This document shows, in pieces, positions 33,001 to 42,892 of a stretch of 64,000 nucleotides of DNA. The number at the start of each line of letters is the position of its first letter. Position 1 is the first letter of the stretch. The stretch lies in assembly GCA_905221605.1 (NCBI GenBank), contig CAJNDS010001802.1, positions 339,501 through 403,500 on the forward strand. The letters are read 5' to 3'. The DNA is from Symbiodinium natans. Taxonomy: Eukaryota > Sar > Dinophyceae > Suessiales > Symbiodiniaceae. The translations under genes were made by a program, and so were the position numbers. The notes beneath the pieces were generated by a model. It did no database searches and had not been told where the DNA came from. It saw only the letters and a program-made list of their open reading frames with translations.

Positions 33001-36000
33001 TGTGTGGTTCGAGTCCTGCCTGGGCCTTTGATGCCAGTTTTTCCTCAAAGCCGGTAGAGCTCCGGACACATCTCAGGCACCTACAACGGCATCTACCCCT
33101 CGAAGCCGGTGTTCTGGAGGGAGTCTGTCCAAGCTTCTTGGCTTTCGACCCCGCCGAGGGTCCAGGGCTGGGGGTTCGAGGGCCCGGTTAGGATTTTTTC
33201 AGGGAGGTGGAGCGACTGTCGGCATCTTGCGAAGGGTTGCTGGTAGCTGACGAGCGGTTGTGGTTCATGCAGGGCTCCGTTGACGGACTCTCAGGGCTCC
33301 TTGGTTTCAAGATCCTTTCATGCTTGAGGGTTTCCATGTTTGGTCTAGGACAGTTTGAGGTGGGCGGTTTCCCCCCTGGTGCGCCTGAAGACATCATGCT
33401 TGGGGTTTGCTATTGGTGTGCTGCCCCGGCACTTGGACACAATTTCCGAAGTGCCCGCAGATTTCTTTTGGATTTCTTTCCGGGTGTCCGCTGATTCCCC
33501 TGTGAGGCTTCTCAATTTCCAGCAATCCTTCATGGGCCCGGGGCCCTTAAGGCCTATCCCGAAACTCCTCTAAGCCCCTAAACCCTCAGGCACCTTGCAG
33601 TAGCCAGCCCACCACTCAATGGGTAACTAGGGATCATATCATCCCTAGGATTAGATACAGAGATCTGAGGCATCTCATTCCTACTTCCCCACTGAGAACG
33701 AATTACGAGCTACCTGACCTCTACTTCCTACAAAAGAACTAGGTACTGGCTCGGTTATAGGGTTCCTCCCAAGTTCTTCCCGAAGCTCCGCACTGCCCTC
33801 GCCCAGTTGGGCAGCTCACCGCGCATTTCCCTGCAGGAGGCGGGTCCGAATGCGGAGGGCAGACCCCCCCGACATCCCCAAATCCCCGAAAAAGTTCAGG
33901 GCTTAGGTGAAATCCTGAGGTTCAGGGTCGTGAGACTTCTCCCTACGAGTGGCTGGAGGGCGATCATTGGACTTCCGTTTCAACACTTCGGCTTTCTCAC
34001 GGGTAAGATTGCTCCTCATGTCAAAGCTTGGCTTGATGGGCTACTGTTCTGGGCCTTTCTTCTTGAATCATCTTCAACCGGCAGACGAGCAGACATGGAG
34101 CCGGTGAGAGGGTTTAGGGTCCAAGGCGCAGAGTTGCATCCATCCTCCTGTGGCCTAAGCCGTCCATTTCCCTAGATTCCCAATTCTGAAGCTCGATGCG
34201 GCCCCAGCTGCACTTGTCTTTTCCGGGGCCATATGTGTTCATTCTTTGCTTAGCCCCCTGTGCTTGCCCTCACCAAACACATCATCAGGCTGGGTTGCTC
34301 ATCGTCGAGGCGGCCATCAAGTGGTGGCCCGGCTAGGGAGATGCATAGGGTTTGGAGATGTTTCGAGTTTAGGCTGTGGAATCTTGGGGGTCGGAGGCTT
34401 CCTGGGGCGCAGGGTGGTTGCTCAGCCGGGGCGTGGAATAGTTGCCTTGCATGTGGTGCGAGGAAGAATTCTTGGGCCGCTCCAGATTCCAGTTTCACCG
34501 AACCAATGATCTTCAGATGATCTTCAGTCTCAACTTCTGATCCTCAACCCTCGACCCCTTCTACTCCCTGGACCCTAAACATTGAAACCGAAACCTCAAA
34601 CACTCTGAACTCCACAAGAGCTGGTCGTCAGAGAGCACGCTGCTCTTCTATGGGGGTAGGGGGTTCGTTTAGTCTAAGCGTTTTGGGGCTTAGGGTTTAG
34701 GGGTGCGTACTCAGATTCCCCGGCCAAGGATTGAGGGCCTAGACGACGATGTCAAGAAGGCCGTGTATGGCCTGTCACCCATGCCGCTGGGCTGAGGAGG
34801 GGCAACTCCTCCATCTGAGCTTAGGTTGGCCTGTCGGAGTTTTGGGGGTAAGGCATAGGTCGAGAGTGCAGACTCGTCGTTTTTTCGATGACCGCTCAGG
34901 AACGAGCCCGCCCACCTGGCTGGATTTCAGATGCTCGCCCGGATCTGTAAGCCGCGGAGGGTCTGAGGGTCCTCAGAATGGAAACCCTAAACGCTAAACC
35001 CTAAACCCTAAACTTTAGGCCCCAAACCCACTTTGCTGAAAGGAACCCCACCTTTGCTCATCCCGACGAAGTGCTGGTGTGGCTGGCGGAAGCCACGGAC
35101 CTCTTCAAGAACTCCAAGTTGCTCGGTGTTCCCTCGAGCCCTAAAACCTAAACCCTAATCCCTAATCCCTAATCCCTAAACCCTAAACCCTCCAATTTGA
35201 GGAACAAAGTGAACAAAATTGCTCTGAGGTTGGTCGACCAGGCTGGGCTTCTTGTGCGTTCGAGTGGGCGAGTTGAGCTGGAGCTCGGCAGAACTCCAAG
35301 TCTCGGGGGCTTGGCTATTTAAAGGATCAGGGGACTTAGTAAGCAGGGATATCATTAGGGCAACTATAGATACAAGTACTTGTAACCCCAAGTAGGTTAC
35401 TTTTCACCCTACTTCGTAAAGCTGTGTTGCTGTGTTGGTGGAACCTTGGAGGAATCTGGAGTGGAGGGTGGGTGACAGTTCTGTAAGTAGGCGTGGATGG
35501 CCTGAATGTGACTACAACGTTACATCCTGGTCAGGGCATGAAGATGTACATGCAGGTCATCGAGAGCCTTTGTTGCACTTGGAAAGTCTTGCAGGTGCTT
35601 TGCAGGTAGGCTGGAGTTCCCAACAGAGCCAGAGTAGGCTTGACGGCGGAACGGCCATCTGTCTGCTGGTGCGGGCCTCTCGTGCTCAAAGTAGGCCTTT
35701 GAACAGGGTGAACAGGGTGCAGCAGCTCGCCAGAGTTTGCTCACAGACGGTTGGCTGACAAGTGATCCGTCCCTTTTGAAGATCCAACAGGTCTTAGTCT
35801 GTATGCGTGGCTCACCTTTGATACCAGTAGAGTGTCTACTGCGAGGCACTGTGGTAGGCCATGCTGTTGCTGTAGGAGATCCAGCATGAGTAAACGAAGC
35901 TGTGGAAAACAACCAGAAAGGACGGCCTTTCCTGGCGGTTCCTTCAACTCGATGGCAGCTGTGTTGCAATCTGTGTCGAAGCTGTGCTGCTGGATTTCCA

Positions 36001-36102
36001 GTAGTACCCGGAGCTTATGGCACACCTGTCTAAGTTCCACTTTTTGTTTGGTCAGCTCTGTCAGCCGTCACGGTAAATCTTCAATGGAAAGATGATGTGG
36101 CT

Positions 36103-36166
<64 letters not shown>

Positions 36167-37240
36167 CGGGGAGTGGAGTGGGGAGTGGGTGGGGGGGGGC
36201 TGTGGAGGGGCTGCACATAGCAAAGCTGGCATAGCATCTCTTGTGCAGGGCGACAGACTTGCCAGACTCAAGACTTCTACAGTGAGGTTCCTTCTTGGTG
36301 GAAGAATACCACGAGCAAAAAGGATCGCGAGACCTGGGCCGGTGCCTTACACAAGAGCCCGCTGCTCCTAAACTCCAAAACTTCTGCCCCAACAAGAAGC
36401 CTAAACTTTAAACCCCTGATCGCTGGTAGCAAAGCCTCAGCCATTCCTTTGCCTGCCTGGCTTTTATTTCTGCGAGAGGCAGTGTTTGACATGCACTGGT
36501 ACACCGCCTGGGGCACGAAGGCTCACGGCGAAGGGGGAGTGGCTTTGACAGGTCGGCATGCCTCTGCGCGTTTTGAGGAACCCCCCACTAGCCACTGTAG
36601 CTTGAAATTAGCCAAATGTCAAAAACCTGGTTCAATTCGATGCTTTCCGGACCTGAGCCCTGAACCCTAAACCAACAGACCTTGAAGCCCAAGGCCTTGA
36701 AGCCCGGTGAAGCCCTCAAAAGGCTGCCCTCCTCCCGGGCGAAGCGGTCCTCTGCAGCCGGCCCTTGGACGAGATTGTGGAGGCCGACTCGCGAAGGGCT
36801 CCGAGAGCAAAGGGCTGAGAACATCTGAAAACCCTCCTTGTGGAGGATAAACCCTAATACGGGGGTTTCCGATATTCAGGGTACCTTACTGGGGTCCTTT
36901 AAAAAAGGAATCCTACTATTTGGGGGACATGTGCGGCAGATGAGGCAGAAGTGCCATCTGCTTGCCACACGAAGCGATGGCGCGTCACTGAGTCAGGTTT
37001 AGCTAGTTCTGCAGGTTCTAAGGGAGTCATACGGTTCTGCAGCTGGCATTTACGCCATAGACTGCAGGTTCTGGGGCCAACAGAGTTGCATCCCAAGGCC
37101 CGTGAATAGGTTAGAGGTCCTCTGAGACTTACACATCGTTGTCAGGCCCCTGTCTTCCCGAGATCCCACCAACAATCTTGGCGCAGGTCTTGACCCCGGG
37201 CATTGTCGGGTTTGCAAAGAGCTTTGAGGCCATGGCGAAC
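30004..37240 (+). CDS. Second GH5-like glycoside hydrolase (glucanase-like), exons incomplete
   Basis: Candidate exons: about 30004-30054 (QFAAEVFMAHR); 30559-30650 (MSLFEAMKKIGIKVVRIPIT then W, the early strand typical of GH5); 30969-31009 (KKVYGSHDPIKDT); 31248-31272 (VPDPYYTK); 31691-31761 (SYATIPRSLLEGLFIQ); 33077-33122 (GTYNGIYPSKPVFW); about 34723-34790 (IEGLDDDVKKAVYGLS); 35042-35127 (HPDEVLVWLAEATDLFKNSK); about 35540-35594 (MKMYMQVIESL); 36478-36530 (AVFDMHWYTAWG, like the strand carrying the conserved His-x-Tyr); 36745-36800 (RPLDEIVEADSRR); and 37165-37240 (TPGIVGFAKSFEAMANL). The order fits a GH5 barrel, and the protein is clearly different from the mannanase-like pair at the window start. 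Catalytic Glu exons were not found. Substrate is unknown; cellulose or beta-1,3-glucan is a guess from the family and from dinoflagellate cellulosic walls. Start and stop are not defined, and some late exons may belong to another gene. Confidence 0.5.
31080..31232. repeat. AT-rich degenerate tandem stretch
   Basis: Repeated units like ATATACTAAT and ATACCGACTAAT over 150 nt inside an intron of the GH5-like gene. No coding potential. Confidence 0.75.
32471..32491. repeat. Poly-C tract
   Basis: Seventeen or more C in an intron. A similar C run follows at 32690-32708. Confidence 0.95.
33624..33645. repeat. Short perfect inverted repeat
   Basis: CTAGGGAT, six-base loop CATATC, then ATCCCTAG. 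It is in an intron of the GH5-like gene; function unknown. It resembles the TAGGGAT core of the terminal-inverted-repeat family C. Confidence 0.7.
34980..35035 (-). repeat. CCCTAAA-like run before a GH5-like exon
   Basis: A few CCCTAAA units ending just before the exon at about 35042. Further CCCTAATCCCTAAACCC units at 35145-35192 lie after that exon in the same orientation, an exception to the polarity seen elsewhere. Confidence 0.75.
36103..36166. repeat. Poly-G tract of about 60 bases
   Basis: An uninterrupted G run from about 36103 to 36166, then G-rich sequence to 36200. It can form G-quadruplexes and is the longest homopolymer in the window. The run length is likely to be unreliable. 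Confidence 0.95.
36848..36932 (-). mobile_element. Family B element, copy 4 (reverse)
   Basis: Reads GGGTTTCCGATATTCAGGG, GGTACCTTACTGGGGTCC and AGGAATCCTACTATTTGGGG on the plus strand, the reverse complement of the family B order. Confidence 0.65.
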
Positions 37241-37956
37241 TTGGTAGGTTTCTATGCTTGTGCACTTGCTCTGTATCTCCCCTAGCGGCCCTCGCACTTG
37301 CGTGTGGAGAGTGGCGTCACAGATTCGGAGTTTTGCGTCTGGCTGCGCGGGGCGTGTGATAGGGGTCAAGTTGGGTCATGCAACATGTGTGCTTGCCACG
37401 CCCTAGCACCTATCAGTCTCCAAAGCACCCCCCCCCCTCCCCCCCCTCCCCCCCCCCAAATCCTGCTGTCACAGACGCCATCGGACACCCCGAAGTCTGC
37501 TGGCCAGGAAAATTTTGATGGCCAGCGAGCCACTTCCGTACCCCGGCCAAGTCCGCACTCTGCATCTCACCGGTTCTTTGTTTGGGAAACTGGGAGTGTG
37601 TTCAAAGTTCAAGGGTTTTGGGGGTTTTGGGGTTTCAGATTCGGGTGGTTCTCTTGATGAAGGGGAGTGGTGCTCCTCATCTCACATAAACAGCAGGCTG
37701 TTCTGACGGGCGTGAGGATCTTGGACTCTGACCCTTCGACTTCAAAGCTTTGCCTTTGAAGGTTTCAAAGTTTCGGGCCAGAACCTCCCCCAACAAACCC
37801 TCGACGCCTCAACCTCCTGAACCCCAAACTGCAACCCCCCCCCCCTCCTTCCCAAAAAAACAAAAACAAGGCCTAAACCCTATAAACCCTAAGCTAAACC
37901 CTACATTCCCTTTACAAACTTTTACAAACACCCTGCCATGGATGGGATCGCTGCAG

Positions 37957-38368
37957 GAGTTTTCAGCAAGCACGAACGCAGATGCCCTCGTGGCTCGACT
38001 CGTCCTGGAGTTGGGGGGGTTTAGGGTTTAGGGTTCAGGGTTTAGGTTTTAGGGTTTAGGGTTTAGGGTTTAGGGACTTCGGAGTTTTGGTTCTAAAGGT
38101 CTCTAGGTTTCGCCACGAGCCGAACCCCTGTGCTGTCATTCGGAGGCGCAGTCTTTCAGGGAATTTGTGAAAGTCGAGCTTACCATCCTGAGATGACAGG
38201 CTTCGAGCCGGCATCGCATACTCGCAAGCACATCCTGCTCTGTGCCGAGGTGGCTTGCAGCGACACCGCGATTACCAAGGCCTTCATGCTGAAGCAGGCG
38301 AAGAGTGTCAAGCCCTAAGCGGACAATATTCCAAGGCCAACAAGGCCTGCGCCCAAGTAACGCTCTGA
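37957..38368 (+). CDS. Unassigned terminal exons after the GH5-like gene
   Basis: Exon 37957-38009 follows CTGCAG and reads EFSASTNADALVARLVL. It is preceded by CCCTAAA-like units and followed by a TTTAGGG array. A second exon has two competing frames: 38252 onward read as HRDYQGLHAEAGEECQAL to a TGA near 38366-38368, or TAITKAFMLKQAKSVKP to the TAA at 38316-38318. Either could be the 3' end of the GH5-like gene or of another gene. No domain is recognised. Confidence 0.35.
38018..38077 (+). repeat. TTTAGGG array after exon 37957-38009
   Basis: Seven or eight units starting about 10 nt after the likely donor. Confidence 0.9.
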
Positions 38369-38564
38369 AGCGCATCGAGCTACGGAACTGCCCTCAGACA
38401 CCACAAAGAAGCTACAGTACCCCAAATGCAAATTCCAGTTGAAACAGTTCATTACATCATGTGATCCTCGCAGGTGGAGGTCATGCAGCTCCTTGGCCTA
38501 AGGGAGGTTCTTTTGAATCTGAGAAGGCGAAATCCGAAAGCATCGAGCTCAAGAGCCGCAAGCA

Positions 38565-38655
38565 TTGGGATGTTCCCCCTTATACTAACAGTCCTTCATA
38601 GGGGTTATAATCGAGGGTATTATAGTCCCTATTAAGGAGTAGGGGGATCATCCCA
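38565..38655. mobile_element. Family C inverted-repeat element, copy 1
   Basis: Left end TTGGGATGTTCCCCCTTATA plus CTAACAGTCC; right end AGGGGGATCATCCCAA. The ends are imperfect inverted repeats. Four copies occur in the window; MITE-like and non-coding. Confidence 0.8.
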
Positions 38656-38659
38656 ACGC

Positions 38660-39655
38660 ACGCCTCTCAAAAAGGGGCAGTGGGTCACAGGGAACCCCAA
38701 CCCGTTTCAGGGGCGAGTTTTGTATTTCACTTTGGGACAACCGACAGCTGGGAGATCTTGGACTCGATGGTTCTGGGAGGGCAGGCTTCGGCGACGGCGA
38801 TGCTGAGGTGGTTTTGTTACGCTGCGCGCAGCCCCCCGCCCACCCCCTCCGGCTATGAGGTGCTTCCATTGCTGGGACCCCAACTACATTTACATCTCAA
38901 TGCCCCAGATGCGGAGATCTCTAGCCCATCTTTTGTGCGCCCCGTCCTGGCTTCCCGCCCTAACGCTTGCATCCCAGAGCCCTTCACTTTCGCCAACCCA
39001 ACTATCGCGGAATCTGTGGGGTCCCAAACCCCTTCCTCCTGCACACTCAAAGTACGTCTCACACAGGGACATTGGCACGAAACCCAGCACGATTGTCATT
39101 GGACGGTATCTTGTGCAACGGGGTCGGCATGCGGCCGCCAGCAAGGGCGAACGCGGCTCGAGTGCAGTCACTGCAAACACAGGCGCAGTACTCAACAAAA
39201 CCACGTTGATGAGCTCCTCTTCTGCAGTTCCGCAGCTCAGGGTGTTCATGCTTCTGTCTGTGCCCCCCACGCGGCATCGCGGCGACGTGTCCGTAGCGAG
39301 TCGTTCCACGGGAATCAGCAGCGCGCCTCCGTGTGCCCATGGCACTGCGAATACTTCATGGGTTTGGTGATGCTTGGTGTGATGGTGGGAGTGCCGGCGT
39401 GCACAAAGACGCACGCAAAGTACCCGAGCAACTCCCGCCGACTCCCGCCAACTCTTTTTTTCGTCGGTCCAAAACAAGCAAACCCAAACCCATTGGGAAG
39501 CCTGAACCCGTTGTCGCAGGTCACGACCTATTTTTCACTTTCAAGTCCATGAGCTCAGAATTCAGGAACCACGGGATCAATCCTTACTTCTGGTCCTTGA
39601 AGATGCCCTACGGCCGGGAGGCTCAGACAACAGCAGGGCTTCGAAGTGTGCGGTG
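38660..39655. other. About 1 kb open in several frames, no recognised gene
   Basis: Plus-strand frames of 290 and 171 codons overlap a minus-strand frame of 195 codons. None contains a motif I recognise, and none is clearly better in amino-acid composition. GC richness alone may keep the frames open. A poly-T run closes the stretch at 39655-39677. Confidence 0.5.
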
Positions 39656-39677
39656 ATTTTTTTTTTTTTTTTTTTTT
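39656..39677. repeat. Poly-T tract
   Basis: About 20 T. On the minus strand it would be a poly-A, possibly the tail of a retroposed sequence to its right, but no source gene is visible. Another poly-T run is at 9088-9122 in the PPR gene 1 intron. Confidence 0.85.
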
Positions 39678-40008
39678 CGCTGGGCTCTTGGGGCAACCTC
39701 GTGGGTTTTCTGATATTCTGGCACTGCCGGGGGTTTGAGAGTTTGGGTTTGACTTCCTTGGTGGGGTCATGAACCCTGTACCGGAGACCTTGAGAAACCC
39801 CAAACCCCGGGAGGTCCGCATTTCCAGAGTTCAGCTGAGGCCCCGTCTTCGAAGCAGGATGGAGCCTGAAGAAGGCACCAGCTGATACATGGACGACTCC
39901 TTGATGTCATGTCGCGTTGCTTCAAGGTGTCTCACTGTGGTGGGCACATTGGGCACATTCCCTGAAGCAGACGCAGTGAAAGTGGCCTTCAAGCCAGATC
40001 ATAAGCTA

Positions 40009-40066
40009 ATTTTAACGCTACGCGACCCGCCTCGGCCCGGCCCAGCGCATCCGCGTGAGCATGGTG
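40009..40066 (+). mobile_element. Family A left module without G-tract
   Basis: AATTTTAACGCTACGCGACC plus CGCCTCGGCCCGGCCCAGCG, nearly identical to the other two copies, but the G tract does not follow directly. Confidence 0.7.
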
Positions 40067-40105
40067 ATTCCGCAGCGCCCAAGTCGCTGGATCCCAAGCA
40101 ATAAG

Positions 40106-40113
40106 GGTTGGGT

Positions 40114-40152
<39 letters not shown>

Positions 40153-40155
40153 GGT
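40106..40155 (+). repeat. (TTGAGGG)n variant telomere-like array
   Basis: Seven heptamers with G in place of A (TTGAGGG instead of TTTAGGG), homogenised within this array. Confidence 0.88.
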
Positions 40156-40664
40156 TCCGGGTTTATGGTTTAGGGCTCAAGGTTCACGCTTTGGGGTTGA
40201 GGGTTTTTTTGGGTTTAGGGTTCGGCTTGGGGTGATCGTAGGGTTGAGCCAGGCCATTTAAGGTTTAAGGCGACTCTTCGGCAGGGTGGGGGCAACCCCC
40301 CCCACCCCCCCCACCTCCCCCCCCCCTATCCCCCCCCTACCCCCTCCTTTTGTCCCTCCCCCAAAAGCCACATGAGCGGCTGGGCTCGAGGTGCTAATGG
40401 ACGCAACAAGAGGGGCTTGATGTTTGCAGGTGTCGCTTTCGCACACCCAATGGTTCATGACCTAGGGGTGTCGCTTTTCAAGTGTTCCCATCGTTTTACA
40501 GGGTTTTGGGCATTCGTGTCCACTCCTTGCTTAATTGAATGGCTGGGGGTTTTGGCGCTTGCTCACATAAGGTGTTTGTGAAAGGCGGAGTTTTCCTGCT
40601 CCGACGCGCTGGCTTGAGGGCCGGAGGCTCAACTGGTGTGAGCACGGCGAACAGACACCCCCCA

Positions 40665-41100
40665 CACTTTCGGACCCCTTTTTTTTGGCCTCAAATGGGT
40701 ACCCCCCCTGGGAAACCGGGGTCCGCAAGCGGACGGTTCGCCAGGACCAGAGGCAGTTGAAGCCCCTCCCAGCAAGCAGGGCCCCCCCCACCCCTCCCCC
40801 ACCCCCCCCACCCACCCCACACCCCCCCCCCACCCACCCCACCCCCAACCCCCCCCCCCCACCCTCCCCCACCCCCCACCCCACCCCCCCCGGTAGGTAG
40901 GGCGGGGGTGGGGGGGTGGGGGGGGGTGGGGGGGGGGTTGTCGGGGGGGGGGGGGGGGGGGTTTGGGGGGGGGGGTTGGGGGGGTAGGCTGCTGGGAAGG
41001 GCTGCAACTGCCTCTGGTCCTGGCGAACCATCCGCTTGCGGACCCTGCTCACCTAGTGGGGGTACCCATTTGAGGCAAAAAAAGGGGTCCGAAAAAGGGC
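40665..41100. repeat. Large inverted repeat with C-tract / G-tract centre
   Basis: The left arm (about 40668-40785) reads CGGACCCCTTTTTTTTGGCC, then TCAAATGGGTACCCCCC, then GTCCGCAAGCGGACGGTTCG, then CCAGGACCAGAGGCAGTTG. The right arm (about 40985-41097) is its reverse complement with few mismatches. The centre is about 100 nt of C runs followed by about 90 nt of G runs, so the centre pairs too. The whole can fold into one ~430-nt hairpin. About 50 nt beyond the right arm sits CGGCCCGAGGCCTCGGCGGA, the right-hand module of family A. Confidence 0.85.
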
Positions 41101-41303
41101 CTTGGATGTGGGGGGAGGATTTGCCTGTTCTGACTTCCTCTTGCACCTTCGGCCCGAGGCCTCGGCGGATATTTCCCGGTGCATATACTCACAGCCAAGA
41201 GCGAGTTCTTGCTTAGACATTCCGCACACCTCCCTGAAACTTAAGACCAAACCTCCAGCCTCCAAGACCCCGAAATCGCAATAACATCGCACCTGGCTGC
41301 CAG

Positions 41304-41417
41304 ATCTACGGGCTGCAAGACACGCCGCGCTTCCCATGCGCTGTGGGAGCAGGCGGCTTTCGGTGTTCTGACTCTGCTGATTTAATCCTTCAAGCGCTAG
41401 AGGGGGGGCCGTTTTGA
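41304..41417 (+). CDS. Unassigned candidate terminal exon
   Basis: After CCAG the frame reads IYGLQDTPRFPCAVGAGGF and then RCSDSADLILQALEGG before a TGA at 41415-41417. The composition looks coding, but no family is recognised and no partner exons are identified. Confidence 0.3.
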   Translation: MYGLQDTPRFPCAVGAGGFRCSDSADLILQALEGGPF

Positions 41418-42892
41418 AGGAGATCCCTGAAGCACGCAGGTGTCAACTTTCCGGCCGGGGATGTCCCTTGCTTCGCCGGGGACTGCTCCTGGGCAAACAG
41501 AGGGCCTCTTTTCTGGACAAGTCCTGAGAAGTCCTGCGCCTCGAATCTGAGGCTGAGTGATGCCTGGAAGTTCTCCAAGGTCTCCCAGGGTTCAGCTTTT
41601 GACTGCTTGCTTTTGGGCGCTGGCGATGTGAAAACTTAAGCCACGTGCTCGCGTTCCATCCTCTCCTGAGCACGCGGCCTCTTTGCACAATGCCCGCGCA
41701 TCTTCTCTGAGTCCCGGTGCCTGCAGACTCCCTGAGGAGCCCCCTGTGTTGTGGGCAAATCCGAAGAGATTCAGCACAACATGGACTCCTGAGAGCATGG
41801 CTTTTCGCCTCCTCTGCTGTGTGCTCCATTTAGGGCACATAGGCGTATACGGAATATTTCTTCTGGGAAGCAAGTAGGTGGTTGAGAAGCATGGCGCAGA
41901 ATGACCCTCAAACTTTGCAGAGCTGCATTTTTTGCGTTGGTGAGACCATTCAGTCGGATGGCAACGCTGGTCGCAGTCTTGCCCATTAGAAAGCGAGTAC
42001 TGCCTCCACCATAGTGGTTTAATGCACCTCGGACTCAAGATTTCCGTGAGGCCGGCAGATCGCAGCAAAAATCTGACTTCGCAGACCGCGGTTTTGTTCT
42101 CGAGCCAACCCTTGTTTTCCTTTTCTGACTCGACTCTGTTGTTGGTGTTTATGACAACTGGTGGTAGCTAGCTATAACCATGCTCATTGCGAGTACTGTC
42201 CCAGCCACAATCGTTTGCCCGTAAGAACCCGGAGATTGAGCCAGGCCTAGCCAGGCCTAGATGTTAAAGCAGTACCTCTGTCTTATCACAAAGCGGTGAG
42301 GCGGACGCAACGCAGGGGCGACCGGGAGTTTGAAAGAACATGCTCATAACCTATGGCTAGCCTGGCCGGACGGGCCAAGTCCTTGATTTGATTCTTCAAC
42401 CACGAACGGCGGGGCCTTTCCCTTCAATCTCCGACTCCCGAAAGCCCAAATCCCGAGCCTTCAGATTTTCTAGCGGCCCCCGAGGCCTGCTTTGGTGGGC
42501 TTGGCGGTTGTGGTCGTCGGCGATGCATGTCCGGGAGAAGGACCCATCGCAGGAAGAGCAAGATTCATGACCAGAGTTCTTTGTATTCGGACAAGTTGCC
42601 AACACTCGAAGGAAACAACCAGTGCACGTGGCAATTTCGGGAGACCACGCAGCACAAAGAAGGGTTTGTGGGGTTCCAGAGATTCGAGAGGCGCTCTCCT
42701 CCCGACACCACGTGCTGCTCCACTCAGCCGTAAGAGCTCTGGGCCAGATGGCGCGGGTGCCCAGCGTTGTGTTGTTTCCGTGTTGTTACACCGTGTAGTG
42801 CTTTAGGGATGTTTGAGGGCCAGGGTTCTTGCATTCATGTGGTAGCGCCGCATGAAGCTAAAGGCAAGCTTCTTGGAAGTGACCTCTCTTAG
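41418..42892. other. No supported gene
   Basis: Open frames on both strands are short and overlapping. One ATG-started frame at 42527-42733 (68 codons, MSGRRTHRRKSKIHDQ at its start) is unrecognised and could be an exon. A direct duplication AGCCAGGCCTAGCCAGGCC occurs near 42239-42260. Confidence 0.45.

Noticed and set aside
38890-39477. 195-codon minus-strand frame
   Set aside because: No recognisable domain; it overlaps equally long plus frames, and all recognised genes are plus. Noted as open DNA only.
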